From Crambe crambe (lineage: Eukaryota; Porifera; Demospongiae; Poecilosclerida; Crambeidae), in contig OZ004588.1 in the NCBI GenBank assembly GCA_963924555.1, positions 3,534,001 through 3,598,000 of the forward strand: a stretch of 64,000 nt of DNA, in the 5' to 3' direction. A program made the translations under genes and the position numbers. The notes beneath the pieces were generated by a model. That model did not search any database, had not been told where the DNA came from, and saw nothing but the letters and a program-made list of their open reading frames with translations. Below, piece by piece: positions 38,901-53,900 of this stretch (its first letter is position 1; each line of letters begins with the position of its first letter).

Positions 38901-41900
38901 GGGTCCTTCAATATTAATCTCAAGCAAATCATCCAGTGTACTAGTATGGAGACTGGTACGACGTTCAGACTTAATAACCTTCAGATGTGAAAAAGACTTC
39001 TCTACCTTGCTATTGGTAAAAGGTAAGCTAAAAAGAAGCTCACTTACAATAAGAAGATTTGGCCATCTCACTGCATCTTGAGTGGTGTGCAAGGTATACC
39101 AGATCCTTCTGTAGTCTTCTAGCTTACAATCAAGATAGTTTCTGCAATAGTCGATCATGTCATCCAACTCATCATCACATAAAAACAAGCTTGTTCCTTT
39201 CAGTTCCAGTGGCTTTCGAAAAACAGAAGTTATGTAGTGCATAGCTCCCCTAATTTCAGCTTTATCATCAGCTTCCTCCTGAACTTTTTCGGTATCAGAA
39301 CTATCACATCCTTCCACAACCATAGATACCTTTGCTGGTGCAGCCCAACTCCGAGTGTCTAGGAAAGCCAAAATAGACCTCAACAACTCAGCATCAGACC
39401 AAGCTAACCTGTCCCTAATCTTACAATCAAGTTTCTTCAGGTCAGATACAGCCACAGAAATGCATCTAGTGAGCATGCTATCTGTATATTGGGCAAGAAC
39501 ACTACCTTGATAAAGCTTTCCACCACTACCGTTGGTCGAAATCCTGGATAAAACAAGTTTCACCGTTGGCCACTGAAGAGGGTCTTGCTGGACCATAGCC
39601 TGAAGGGTACTCACAGACTTAAGGATGCTTTTAATTCCTTGTACTATATCAACTCTTTTGTCATCTTGGAGAACCAAGCTCAGAAGGGAAGGTGGCTTAA
39701 GAGCATCAACATACAAAGCACAAGCAATAATGAACTTTCCACAAGACCACTTCTTCAGGTATCCTTTAAGTTGTGCTCTGTCAGCTGATTTTAGAGTACT
39801 ATCTTCTGCTAAAGTGGTAAGGTGAGTTATATATGCTCCATATCGATCAATAACCCGCTGAAGAGTTCTTCTTTTATAATTTATCCATCGTGTTCCTTGG
39901 CATTTAATGGGCAAGTTACCTCCTTTAGGGATATCAAAAAACTCCCTTAAATCTTCAGCAATAGATTCAAGCTCACGTGACTTTTTGGGGGATTTCTTGT
40001 ACAAATAGTACAGTCGCAAAAGCATTTCATTGACTTCATTGAAAAGAGGACTGGTAAAAGAATCTTTGCATGCTAACTCAAGTCTGTGCGAGAAACACCA
40101 AGCCCAAAAGAGCCAAGGGAACATAGACTGTAATTTCTCTTTAACACCATTATGACAACCAATGTTGACAGAGGCCCCATCCGTACCCCCACCTACTAGT
40201 ACTGGTTTTCCATCACTGAAGATAATATCCACATCATTATCTTCATCTTGGTGAATATCAATACAAAGCCTGCTCAATGCTTCTTGCAAACAATCTACTA
40301 AACCCTCAGCTGTGATATGCTGAGGACTAACAACTGCTAAATAGCATGTAGCAGATCTAATTTGGTGAGCAACCTCATCTTTTTCACAGTAAACTATGAA
40401 AATTACCTCCTGTTCAAGGTTGCCAGCATCAGTGGATCCATCCATGAGAAAGCTAACAAACTTGACGCGGGCAAGACCATGCAAGAAAAGCTTTCTTTGA
40501 GCCTCAGCAATGAAGTGAGTAAACACTTTGGCAGAATCAGTTGTCTTGTAGGAGTGTCCTAGATGCACTCCATGGTGCTCTGACAAGGCATGAAAAGTTG
40601 GATACTTGACAAAGGTCAAGCTTTCCCTTGCTAGTACATAGCAAATTTCGAACTTTCTCTTCAGTTTAGCCTTCTCACCTTCATCTAGCACTACCAGAGA
40701 CCGAACGATAGGAGCGTAATCTTCAAGAGGACTCCCCCTAGCTTTTTCACGATCAGAATCAAAGCGCTGCATCGAGGTGATGTGCTGATCACTTGTTGCG
40801 TGATCCACGATGTTACTTGTCTTGTGGTTGGTGGAGCCAACAACCCAAACACCAGTGTAGTTTCTCATTCCTTGAATCTTGTCCTTGTATTTTCTACAAA
40901 CTTCACACCATAGCGTAGAAACCGAATTTTTATCAGACTTTTCTCGATCACACCTGAGCCACTCCAAGCAGCGGTGCCTAGGATTGAATTCTCGCTTCCA
41001 CTTTTCGAATATTGCCACTTTAGCTTGCCTTTTAGGCTTCTTTTTTGTTCCTGCAGAAGATTCTCCTTCACTAGAGCTAACAGAAGAACTGTTAAACAAA
41101 TGCTTCCTAGCTTGTTCGGCCATTTTGGCCTGGCTAAATCGAGTTTGAGCGGCATGTGATCTCATTTGATAGGAAAAGGGTCGTTTTCCGACCGCTCAAT
41201 TAGCACTGAGTAGGTATGGTCAAAATCACTGTGCACCATTTTAGGGGAGTGGGGACCAACCACCCCCCCCCCCCCCCCCCCCCCCCCGAATATGTTAGGG
41301 AAAGTCCAACTTTTGAACTTTGTGGATGTCACCATCTTATTCACCCATAATCTCGACTGTAGGGTGTGTTAGGGAGTGCCAAATTAAACAGCTGTGGGTC
41401 TTTTCCATAGGAGCTGCTGAGTCAGTTTGGGGAGTCCAAAACTCACGGATTTTCACCTACTGAGCAATATGTATTGATATATTTTCACTAAGTTGTGGTT
41501 AATATGGGTACATCCCTGCTGATATCTATTAATTAGTGTGTCATTGATATTTTGTTTGTAGCTCCTCCACTGAGCTTAAGCAATGTTGTTGCAGTCCTAC
41601 ACAAACTTCCGTGGAGCCATGTTGGTGTAATACTGATAATCCCCCGGACTAAGTTAAATACTATCAAAGACGAGTGTGATACGGAGGAAAGACTTGTAGC
41701 CATTGTTAGGTACTGGTTACTAAATCATCCGTATACGTCCTGGAGGAAACTTATATATCACCTTGACGACTGGGACCATTCAGATATAGCAGACAGGATA
41801 CGGAAGTATGCAGAGAAACTAACAGGTTAGTGAGAGCTTCAAACATATTGACATATTATGTACATGAATAGGTTGCATGTGCAGTTAAAACATTGCTGAC

Positions 41901-44900
41901 AGGACTCAGTTGTATTATCTCTAATCTCCATGACGTTTTACATAATTACATAATTATATCTGCTGAGTCAGCTATATCATTGTAACTACTTGACTGCTGC
42001 ACATGCTGAGATCCATGCCCAGTTGTTAAGAGTAGAGACTCAAAGTCTGTAGTACATGTAACAAAGTTTAATTTTTTGCTTGTCAATTTCATTGTACTAT
42101 TCCAACAAACCCTATTATAGTCTATTTACATTCACTCTGACACCTTGAAGTTAATGAGTCATGTGATCAGCTCTCTGCTGATGTCTGAAATCAGTCTGGA
42201 ATCAACAAAGTTATACTGTAGTTCCAGAAATTTCCAAGTTGAAATATTTCACACTTTTATTTTAATTTTGGAAACATTATATACAACATCCAAAAAATTT
42301 CAACAATGAATTGTTATTGCATCAGATGTGCGTGAATTAGAGTTCGACTAGTTACTGCATGTATGTATGTAATGGCAGAGTCCGTGGCTGAGTCACAATG
42401 TGAGGTGGATTCCTGCATCAGAGGCTATCATGAATACAGAGCAATATGGACAGCAGCTATTGAAAAGTCTCTTTGTTGTATTAGGGGAGCCTACTAATAC
42501 AATAGATCAATATGCTGTTGCTGTAATTAGAAGTGGACTAGTTGTTGGACATTTGCCTAAGAAGATTTCAAGAGTTTGCTCACTTTTTTTTTTGAGGAGA
42601 GGAGGTACCATATATTGTATAGTCACCAACACCAGGAGATATTCCGCAGACCTCCCTCAAGGTGGACTAGAGATCCCCTGTACTTTGCATTTTGAAGGGA
42701 TCAATTCTTTGAGAAGACACTTAAAAAAATGCATGCCCAATCTCAATTCATAATCAGTACTTAAATCATCTGCTAAAATTATATTATAAAAGTTACTACC
42801 GTACAGCAATTTTTTTATATTTCGTTAATCATCAAAGGACGTACAATACAGATGAAGAATTACGGTAGTCTTTTATTCAGTATGGTACGATTTATTTTAG
42901 CGCATGTACAACAATATCTACGGACTTCGCTTCACAGCTGCTTTTTCACTTGCTTGCATACTATTCTTTGCCTTCATTTCTTCAGGTATAGCCCTCTTTG
43001 CAATCGTAAGTGATGGAATCTAGCTAGCTAAGAAGAAAGTGGACCAGAAAGTTATGTAAGTTACATATATTGCATGCTGTACAGTTGAATGTACGAACGT
43101 CTACATGTGGCTAAACAGTGGCTTTATATTGGAAATAGAAAATTTTTTCGATAGACTGATTACTGAAATTACCGAATTTTTATTCCCACCAAGATTATCC
43201 CGCTGTAAGGCACACATTAAGTACATCAATCAATCACTGTTCACATCCACTTCTTCTATCTCTGAATCTTCCACACCAAGTGCTTTATTGTCAACATCAA
43301 GTGCTTGACATATTCCAGCTTCGTTCACTATGAATGACGGATTATCAGCAATGTGCTGAACACTCTTTACAAGCCATTTGGCACCAAGTTCTTTCATAGC
43401 TGGTAAACATAGGTCAGCAGGTTCCAATCTTGATCCAACTGCTCTGCTATATGACTTGATTACTTGTCTTGAAATTTTCGCCGAAGAAAATCCTTCACAG
43501 GCTTATTAACAGAGATGTCCACTGGCTGTAATAAATCTGTGGTATTAGCAGGCAACAAACAAACATGAATAGAATTCTCTTCAAGAATAGCATTAACACA
43601 TGGAGTGATTTGACCTTTAAAATTATCCATAATCACAAGGGCAGACTTGTCTTCCCCCAAATTGTCTCTTTGCTTTTCAACATATGGAATGATTATGGCT
43701 TTGATGTATTGAAACATCGTTTCTTTATTTGACCAATGTTTGGGTGAATGTGTAATATCCCAGTCACTCGGAAATTTGAAATGGGGGTGTTGAATGGGGG
43801 TGACAACGGTTTGTCTTGACAGTGGAAGTGACATCATTTAGAAATTCAAATGTGAAAAATTGGCAACACTAAATTTGTTCTTTGTTGTGGTGGCTTTTCA
43901 CTGGACAAATTTCATCCACACAAGAAGTGAATTTGCCCATGGTCTGTAGCCACCAAACTCTTCTAACTTGAACTTGTCATATGCCATCACAATACCTTGA
44001 GCAGCAGCAACAACAATACATGCAGATACAACACCTCCAGCTTCTCTCAGTTTCAGCAAATATGCTTGCACAACCATTGTCATAGGGTGGAATGTCCCCC
44101 GCTTAGAATGACCCGGGGGTCATTTTACCCTAGGGTGAAGTGACATGGGGTCACTCTAACCTAAGCTGGAATGACCCCCCTGGGTCACTCAGCCCCAGGG
44201 TATATTGACCCCTCTAGGATGTAGTGACCCCCTGGGTCACTTTGCCCTTTGGTATAATGACCCCTCCCTCCCCGTCTCTACATAGGATGTGGAATTAGAC
44301 AATCAAATCAATTACTTTGATGAACATCAAAACCAATTGATACTTTTTTTTTCTTCCATGCTGCTGCTGGTGCTGTGACACATTGCTTATGAAATCACTG
44401 AGTCTTGGCATGAGCTGCAACTGATAATCAGTTACAAAAATCTCAAAGGTAATTGCTGCCAAACTTGAGCTTTTTTCTGGTTTTTCTGCTGTGGAAATGA
44501 TGTCAGTGCCGATTTTCTAACAGTTGAAAAGATGCTTCCGAAACTTGTGTAATATATGCAACAGAGCTGCCATTACCCTGAATTTTTGTACATTGACGAA
44601 ATATATATCCAGTGGAGTAGGAATAGGAAATTTATCTGGGGGAGGGGGGCAGGGACAATAATAAGTTCAGTAATAGCAACAAAATTCAATCCTTCTGTCA
44701 TTAAATTGCATTAGATAACAGTCAGCAAGCAGCAGTGAAATTGCTGACATCACACTGCAATGACATGTAATTGCTTGGTGCTTGGTCTTACTTTCAATAT
44801 ACTGTTCATATTTTTTTTTTTTTGGGGGGGGGGGGGGGACAGTGCCTCTCCATCTATAGTATTGGGGGGGCAGTGGCCCCCCTGCCCCCCCCTCTCCCCC

Positions 44901-47900
44901 CATTCCTACTCCACTGTCTGATATCATAAATATAGTCTCGTGGGCCAATCCTTTACCAAAATACACCTCCCGCCGCACTGATATCAACGGAAGCTGTTGA
45001 TATTGAATTAGCCAGGGGCTGCTAAAAAAACTGTAAAGAAATATTGTTCTGTGATCATGAAGTTCCGAATACTTATTAGAGCATGCGCAACTCACATGTA
45101 CACTTTACTTATGTGGGGGTCACTTGACCCTGAGGGGGGTCGTTTAACCCTAGATTAGAGTGACCTCTGGGTCACTACACCCTAGGGTAGAATGACCGGG
45201 GGTCACTATACCCTCCAACACCGTATCTAAATAGTCCCCCAGCAAAAGTGGCCTACCACGCTTTCTTTCAGGAAGCTCATCCACTCATTATTATCTGTTT
45301 TCCGTTTCTTTCTCACACTTTCAAGGTAGTCCTTGATCGAGATGGTACTACTGTTGATTTTCACCCTCAACGTTCAAGAGAAATGTGCAGCAGCTGCTGA
45401 AACTCCATGCTGACTGCATATCTGCCCATATCAGCACAATCCTTAGGACTATATTAATAGAATTGTCATCTTTTTCCTAAGCTAGCTTAGTTACCTACGT
45501 AAGTATATACTTCATATATGGACCACGTTTTTTCTGTTTCTTAGCTTCAACCATCACTTTGTCCACTTCCTTATTAGCGAGCGCTACTGCCCTCAAGGTC
45601 ATAATGTTGGATAAAGATCCACTGGGGCTTGGAAGTCCATCCTTAGCCTTGAAATACTTCCGTAAAGACATGTCTCGAGTATGTCAGAGCCACGTGTTAC
45701 CATAATTTAAATTTTCATACAAATATAATTTCTGGTAAGTAGTTTTATTCAGACAATTTAATTTTGGAATACTTCCAACTTCCGAAAATATTTAATTTTT
45801 GAATTTTTCTGGATCTACAGTAACTAGTATCAATACTCTAAGTGCTAAGTAGATTTTTCAGAGCTATCTAGATCTTGGTTAGTAGGTGAATGCACTGCAC
45901 ATACAGAAAGGGAGCAAAGAGCATTATAGAAATCCAATAGTCACTGAAAGGACAACAAAGAGGTTCTATGTAACTGAAGTTATTCTATAATGTATGGAAA
46001 TGAGTTGTCTCACATAGCCAGCCTCTTGATTACAACACTGAGATCACTAGCATATGTTAGGAAATGCTATCGTAGAGGTTTTGTCCCTAGGACCAGAAGA
46101 GGTGTGATTGAGTGAATTAGACTCTTGCTCTCTAATACAATTTCTTTCTTATTTCTTGGCTAGCAATAGTCATGCAAAATGTTAAATTTTAATAATAAGG
46201 TCAGTCAGTCCTATTGAAGAGAGCTGCAAGAAATGTGAACAAACTACGTATAGTAGTAAGAGACTTGCTGTATTCTATATTCTGGAGGAAAGTTTAGTAT
46301 TATTTTGGACAACATCTAGGGGATGAAATTTCCTCTACACCTCCCCCCCTTATGGTTAGTTAGACACAAGAATTAGGTAGTTTGAGATTTCCATGCAATG
46401 GTTAACAGTGACTTCAAAATGTTTGACCTCGTAACTTCCCCTCTAAGTCGAAAATCCTCTTATCTGTATGCTTTGGTACATTATGAAAGAGCCACCTTTG
46501 GAAAAGCTGGACCATCTACAGCTACTTTAATTAGGTATTGTGTCTCTGAGAGTTTGAGTTGAGCATTTGCATGTGATGATTATTTTACATATAGCTACAC
46601 CATAGAATATGTGGTTCATGATGCGAAGACTGTCAGTTCAGCAGACTAGATCCACCCTTACATCCTCTTACCTGTACAGAAACTATTGTGTCTATAATTG
46701 ATTTTGTATTTAAAATCATTGAGTGGGAAATGGGAGTGGTTATGGGAGGAGTATTTTAGTTCCTCCTCAAAGAAGAATCACATGCCTTCACTTTTTCTAG
46801 ATTCACCTACTGAGCATACAAAGTCACAAAAATGGCATACAATATGAGTGCATAATTTGTTTACTGTGCAATGAAGACATGTGAACTTGACCAAACCCAT
46901 TTCTTGCATGTTAGTGATGCTATTCTGCAATCAAGTGAATGGCTACACAAGACATGGAAGTGAGGGGATCATGCTTTTAGCTAAGTAGGAACCTCACCTT
47001 TTAAATAGCCTAATAGATCCATTGATAGCATAAACTTCCCCTCCCCTCCCACATTGATTATTAATTGTATTATCCTCAAACATGGACACACCCACACACA
47101 AACATCCCAGTACCTCACTCTCTATATGGAACCCTCCATGGTGCTTGACTAGTACTGTAAATTCTGTGGGTGTGTCTTATCTGAGGTAATAGAAGTGTTT
47201 GTGTCCTCCCAGACCCCAGCCTCACCTCTCACAGTTTGCTGGCTGCTCTGGATACTGTGGTGGACTATGACTTGGATGTTGTACTTGAGATACCAATGAA
47301 GAAGATGAGGTCACGTGATGACAGTATAAAATACTACATCGACACTCATCCAAACGCTGGATGGAATCACCTGGCTGGGTCACTTCTCTGCGAGAAACAA
47401 CAGACAGCTCTTAAGAAAGTGAAGGGGAATGTTACAGCTGATAAAGGTAAGTGTGTACATACTAAGTGAGGCAAGGGTGAATATAGTCATGTGATTGGTC
47501 AAGAGTGGATACTCTTATGAATAAATGACTCTCCAAGTTCAGATAAATATGTTTTTTCTCACTAGAACACATTCCACCATGTATCCACCACTACCAGAGT
47601 GTACACACTCCAAAATACACTTTTCCAAGTTAAGAACACGCTCCTTATAAAGTAAAGTTTTCCCAGTATCTGCCAATATGTGGTAGTCCCAGGGTTTCAT
47701 ACAGCAGAGAGGGAAAGGGGAGAAACCCACCTCTGATTAAAATTCCCCCTAAACACTTAATGTGTCTTAAAAATAGTAATCCTGAAAAGGAAACTATCTT
47801 CCCTTCCACAGGTAATTGTACATGAAGTGGATTCATAATACAGCCACAACTTTGCTTTGAATTTTAAGTGTACATGACAGTTGTAGAAAGTAATTAAAGT

Positions 47901-50900
47901 GGGTGTGGTTACTTTTTTCTCACACAGGCATGCCAATATGCATAGTCCACCATGTATCCAAATTCCTGTATGAAACCTGCCCAGTGTGTCTACCACAGTA
48001 TGGAGGTCCCAGTGTATCCACCACTATGTGGAGGTCCCAGTGTGTCCACCACTATGTGGAGGTCCCAGTGTGTCCTCCACTATGTGGAGGTCCCAGTGTG
48101 TCCACCACTATGTGGAGGTCCCAGTGTGTCCACCACTATGTGGAGGTCCCAGTGTGTCCACCACTATGTGGAGGTCCCAGTGTGTCCACCACTATGTGGA
48201 GGTCCCAGTGTGTCCACCACTATGTGGAGGTCCCAGTGTGTCCACCACTATGTGGAGGTCCCAGTGTGTCCTCCACTATGTGGAGGTCCCAGTGTGTCCA
48301 CCACTATGTGGAGGTCCCAGTGTGTCCACCACTATGTGGAGGTCCCAGTGTGTCCACCACTATGTGGAGGTCCCAGTGTGTCCACCACAGTATGGAGGTC
48401 CCAGTGTGTCCACCACTATGTGGAGGTCCCAGTGTGTCCACCACTATGTGGAGATCCCAGTGTGTCCACCACAGTATGGAGGTCCCAGTGTGTCCACCAC
48501 TATGTGGAGGTCCCAGTGTGTCCACCACAGTATGGAGGTCCCAGTGTGTCCACCACTATGCAGAGCCGCCGGAAGTAATTTTGAGGTGGTCAGGCTGAAT
48601 ATGCGCGCATGAGCGCGCGGAAAATTTTTACTGATCACGCCCACTTTATAACCACACCCACCTATATTAACGGTTGAACACGTGGGCAATTTTTTAATGT
48701 TGACGACCATTACCAATGTTGTTCGATCGACGAGTGGTCCGGTTTTGGCCTGACCAGCCGGAGCGGTTCCGGCGGCCCTGCTATGTGGAGGTCCCAGTGT
48801 GTCCTCCACTATGTGGAGGTCCCAGTGTGTCCACCACTATGTGTGTCCACCACTATGTGGAGGTCCCAGTGTGTCCACCACTATGTGTGTCCACCACTAT
48901 GTGGAGGTCCCAGTGTGTCCACCACTATGTGGAGGTCCCAGTGTGTCCACCACTATGTGGAGGTCCCAGTGTGTCCACCACTATGTGGAGGTCCCAGTGT
49001 GTCCACCACTATGTGGAGGTCCCAGTGTGTCCACCACTATGTGGAGGTCCCAGTGTGTCCACCACTATGTGGAGGTCCCAGTGTGTCCACCACTATGTGG
49101 AGGTCCCAGTGTGTCCACCACTATGTGGAGGTCCCAGTGTGTCCACCACTATGTGGAGGTCCCAGTGTGTCCACCACAGTATGGAGGTCCCAGTGTGTCC
49201 ACCACTATGTGGAGGTCCCAGTGTGTCCACCACTATGTGTGTCCACCACTATGTGGAGGTCCCAGTGTGTCCACCACTATGTGGAGGTCCCAGTGTGTCC
49301 TCCACTATGTGGAGGTCCCAGTGTGTCCACCACTATGTGGAGGTCCCAGTGTGTCCACCACTATGTGGAGGTCCCAGTGTGTCCACCACTATGTGGAGGT
49401 CCCAGTGTGTCCACCACTATGTGGAGGTCCCAGTGTGTCCACCACTATGTGGAGGTCCCAGTGTGTCCACCACTATGTGGAGGTCCCAGTGTGTCCACCA
49501 CTATGTGGAGGTCCCAGTGTGTCCACCACTATGTGGAGGTCCCAGTGTGTCCACCACTATGTGGAGGTCCCAGTGTGTCCACCACTATGTGGAGGTCCCA
49601 GTGTGTCCACCACTATGTGGAGGTCCCAGTGTGTCCACCACTATGTGGAGGTTCTGATGCATGACAGTCACATGATGGTAAATTTACATGTAAATGCCCT
49701 TTCTATTCAGCTTTACTACATTGTTGATTTAGTTGTCATAACTTTTGTATTAGCATTTTACAATGTGACAAGCAACTTGCAAAACTCTGTACACGATTTA
49801 CCGCCAGTTGCCCACGCTTGGATATTTTCTCCAGCCTTGGCAGTACAGCTTCTCTTGTATTGCAGCATCAAAAATGTTGGTAGAGTCTGAGATAACAACC
49901 TTACAACCTCTCTTCTTCCATACCAGTTATTCGAACCGAGTTTTGAGTGCCAGGTGTGCCTTGATTTGAAGGTCAAGGGGTGTGCTGCAAACTGATGACG
50001 TAGAAAAATTTAACCGCAAGTGCTGTTTTGGCTGGACCGCCCGGTATAAAACTTAGACGATCTCAAGAAGTAGTGATGATTAAGAGTCCAAACCTGGTAC
50101 CAAGTAAGCTGGGTTGTAGATGCATAGCATATCTCAATAAGAGACCTTAACTACAATATTTATGGGAGTTATGGCCTAAACAGTTCGGTTTTTCTGAAAA
50201 AAGGGCAAAATTCTTACCTTTGTGGCAGTTTGTGGGAACTTACCTGGTACCATGGTTCTGGATAGTGGTTGACCTTAAACTTTGGTCCAAATGGAAGGTT
50301 CTCAGTGGATAATAGACCTTAACTTGGAAATCCTGTTCTAAAAACTTTCTGTACTACGGACCTAAAAGTATGCACACAATACAATGAAAAATAAAAGGAC
50401 ATTTTCACTTTCAATGACATTTTATTCCATATATATGATGTAGAAGGGTGTCTGTACATCTGTACCAAGTTTCGGTCTTCCAGAACCTGTAGTTCAAGAA
50501 AAATAAGCAAAAATACAAAAAAGGACCAAAAATTAAAAAAAATCTACTCTCTAAGTTTGTAGCACCATAGATACTATATACTGCACACCCTGGATAGGAA
50601 ATTGGAATTTTTTCAGTGGTCACATCCGCTTTTCGGGGGGCGTGGGCGTGCAGCTGCTTTATTAGTATCTGATAGCTAGATGGATCCTGACGCTATCCTG
50701 CGTTTTAATAACATGTTGGAGGAAATTACAAAACAAGAAGAGTTCAGTCTTGACACTCCAGTAAACAAAAGTATCTTGAAAGATATAGAGGACATTAAAA
50801 GCAGGGCAGAGAAGCCCCTTTTGCTATTTACAACCTTAGAAAGGGAATGTTCGGAAATTATCAGCAAAGGAGGCAGTCTACATTCAGTTGAACTATTAAA

Positions 50901-53900
50901 GAAAAGAAGTATTTCTAGGTTTCATAGGTTTAGGACATAGCTACAAGCTTCCAGAAATCTTGAGAAAGTTTCCATCCTTACCAACAGGTCCTTTCCTTTG
51001 GCAAATTGTTGACAGAAAAGATATTTTTGTCATTTTTCAAGGCTCCTGCTCGAACACAAAGTATGCAACGACAAAGGTGTCTAGATGACATCGAAAAGAA
51101 TGCCATTCGATATGCATCTGGGTATGTATTGAGGAAGCTTATGAAGAAATATAGCAAGGATGATTCAGCAAAGATTAAGGAATGTATTAACTCATTAATT
51201 CATGATCCAACAGACTTAGACCATCTTGAAGATGTGGATGCGGATGATTTTGAGGAATACACAAGGGTTTGGTTGACCAAAACTGACAGAGGTGGTCTGT
51301 TACATGTGACAGATGAAGCATTTTGGCTGTTTTGTGAGATTGAAATCGTGATTTATGACAAGTTGATGGAGTGCTTTGCAGGAGAAGAACGTTCTGCAAC
51401 TGCAGACTCTGATATACAGTTTATTTGGTCTGAAATAAACAACATAGAAGATGAGTATCACCACCTTGCTCAGTGCCTCTTAACATCTATTGTGCAGGAA
51501 TGGATTATCTTGCGAGGGCATTCTCTCCGCAACAGATTCATGGAAAATTACAAGGTATTGAGTATGACTAAAGCCAAGCAAGGGAAGAAAAGCCTATGAA
51601 AAGAACTCAAGCGGAATGAGTCTTCTTCAAAAGAAGAGAAGTGATATATGGTACAGGCCATGTTAGCTACTATCAATATTATTATCATAATAATAATTAT
51701 TATGTATTCTTTTTCTTCTTTTTGTGTAATGGTTGGAACAGTTCTTCAATATCATTAGAGTCAAAATCAAGCATTCGCTTCACACTGCTACTCCCTCCAA
51801 GGGCCATTGAACGACCAACCCTTATTGCCTGAGTATTCTCAATAAACCTCTTGGCAGTAGGGTTATCACTTCTTCCTCCTCTCATCCTCTGTTTGCCAAA
51901 GAAGGCTTCAAGAGGGTCCTGATTAAATCTCTCACTGAGTATGAAGCATCCTTTGCTACCACTGCTCAGAAGAGACTCGGCTAGTTCAGTGAAGGAATAA
52001 ACTGCAAGCATAGGTTACAGCTAATATAGTTAGCTATTATAATTAATTAGAAATAAGTACCTGTCATACGTACACCATAAAGTGTCTCATCTGGAAGGAG
52101 CATACAGTTCTTTTCTTTGTCGGATAATTCAGGTAGTGCTTTCACTGATTCATCCCATTCCTTCAAGTATTCCAAAAAGGTCGTCTTTAGCCACTATAAT
52201 TATGATGCATGGTTTGACATAATAATTGTACATATTACTATTTACCACATCACACCTTTAAGCCTGGAATCCTTTGGGCTAAAATATCCCCTGAGATCAG
52301 GTTTTCTCTTCTCCTTGGCCTCCTTCAAATTATGTGTATTCATACAGTCAAAAAACTTGTCAAATGTTCGACAGAATCTCTCTGTTTCCACTGTCATTTT
52401 CCACACATAATTTTCTGGCTCAAGCTCTCTCATTGAAGCAAATGAATCCGCTACAGATTTGCTGAGAACCTATAAAACAAGTGAATAATGTAATTAAAAA
52501 GGCGATACATTAGCTAGTACCTGAGCTGCGAGTCGCACATTCATCTTCGAGTAGGACGTCAACTTCAGATGCTCTAATTTGAGTCTCTTGCCAATGTACT
52601 CACTTTGTGTTCTTTCATATAGTTTAACAAGATGGTACCACATTATCTTTTGTCCATTAATCTAAAGACTTAAAATATTAATATTAGTAGCTATGTAGAT
52701 ATCATTGCATTACCATCAGATTCCGAGTTCCTTTCTCTGTAGAATTTTCCCATGCATTTCTTGTTGTTTTTATAAGATGCGGGACATCAGAAAAAAAGTA
52801 AATGAATTTTCCAGATCTATATATATTTGGGGTTTTATAAACTACTCCTTCCTTCATGTATGTCTTGTGCCTGTGATCTCGGAAAAATTTTCTGTTGGGT
52901 TTCGCACCATCACACACAAAAGCAACGACGTGAAGTCCAATTTGCTCAATGTGTCGTGTTGCTTCCCAAATGATAGCATTTAAATCAATTCCCACAACAC
53001 CTGTGTTATAGCTAGATGGATTAAAGTATGACTACATTTTAGCTAAGTGTTATTACCTGATGTAGGAAACTGCATAGGGAAAATTCAACCTGATAAATAT
53101 TCCTCGAATCATCAGTGTCAACATATGGGTTGCAATTTCATTATTATTGCTGTTTTTACACCGCTGCTCAAACGACCTTATCTTGTTATTAAAATCGCCA
53201 ACATCAACAAATCCAATAATTTTCCCATTTCTATCAAACACTAAATCTTCATGTATTTTCATCTCATCGAATACAATGCTAACACTTCTATGGAATAATT
53301 TAATAAATAATATAATTACATATTATGATAATCATAATACCTCTTCCAATCATGCTCCAATTCTTTAATATTTGCTTCCTCCATTAAAAAAGCATCAACT
53401 TCTATTTGAAATCCAGGTTGTGATTTGAAGAAATGTGTATAATCACGCAATGTCCGTTTAGATGGAAGAGTAATAAAACCGGAGTCACGCATTATATCAT
53501 AGGTTTTAGATGACGTAAGTGCAATATTTAAACACCATCGAATAAACAATGGATGCCATCTTCGTCCTGTATTCCCTTTCACACTCATTGCAGAAACCTA
53601 ATTACATGTAAATTCCATATGTAAAAGTCTGTTAAAAAAGCTATTAACTAACTTGTTGATCCCAAAATACTCTTTTGAAATTCTGCACAGGTAATTTCTT
53701 CATTTCACCATCATGACTCTTTATTATACTTTTAAAATCATCCTCAAGCTCTTTTGTGACTTCAACACCATGCTTCTCAGTTAGATTCTTAAACCTTTTT
53801 TTCCATCTTTGTATCTGCCTTTCCTTATTATGCAATACTTCCTTCATCCTTAACATTCTTGCTCTCTTTTGTGGTGAACGCATGTAGCGTAGGTTGGTTG

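Noticed and set aside
43105-43308. Plus-strand frame opposite the pogo-like remnant
   Set aside because: Shadow of the minus-strand transposase; Ser/Thr-rich reading of the opposite strand.
47980-49650. CRISPR-like repeat array
   Set aside because: Units are contiguous with no spacers, and the DNA is eukaryotic with introns.
47903-49890. Several overlapping open frames of 200-360 codons
   Set aside because: They come from the 28-bp minisatellite, which has no stop in any plus-strand frame. The same peptide repeats in all three frames, so these are not genes.
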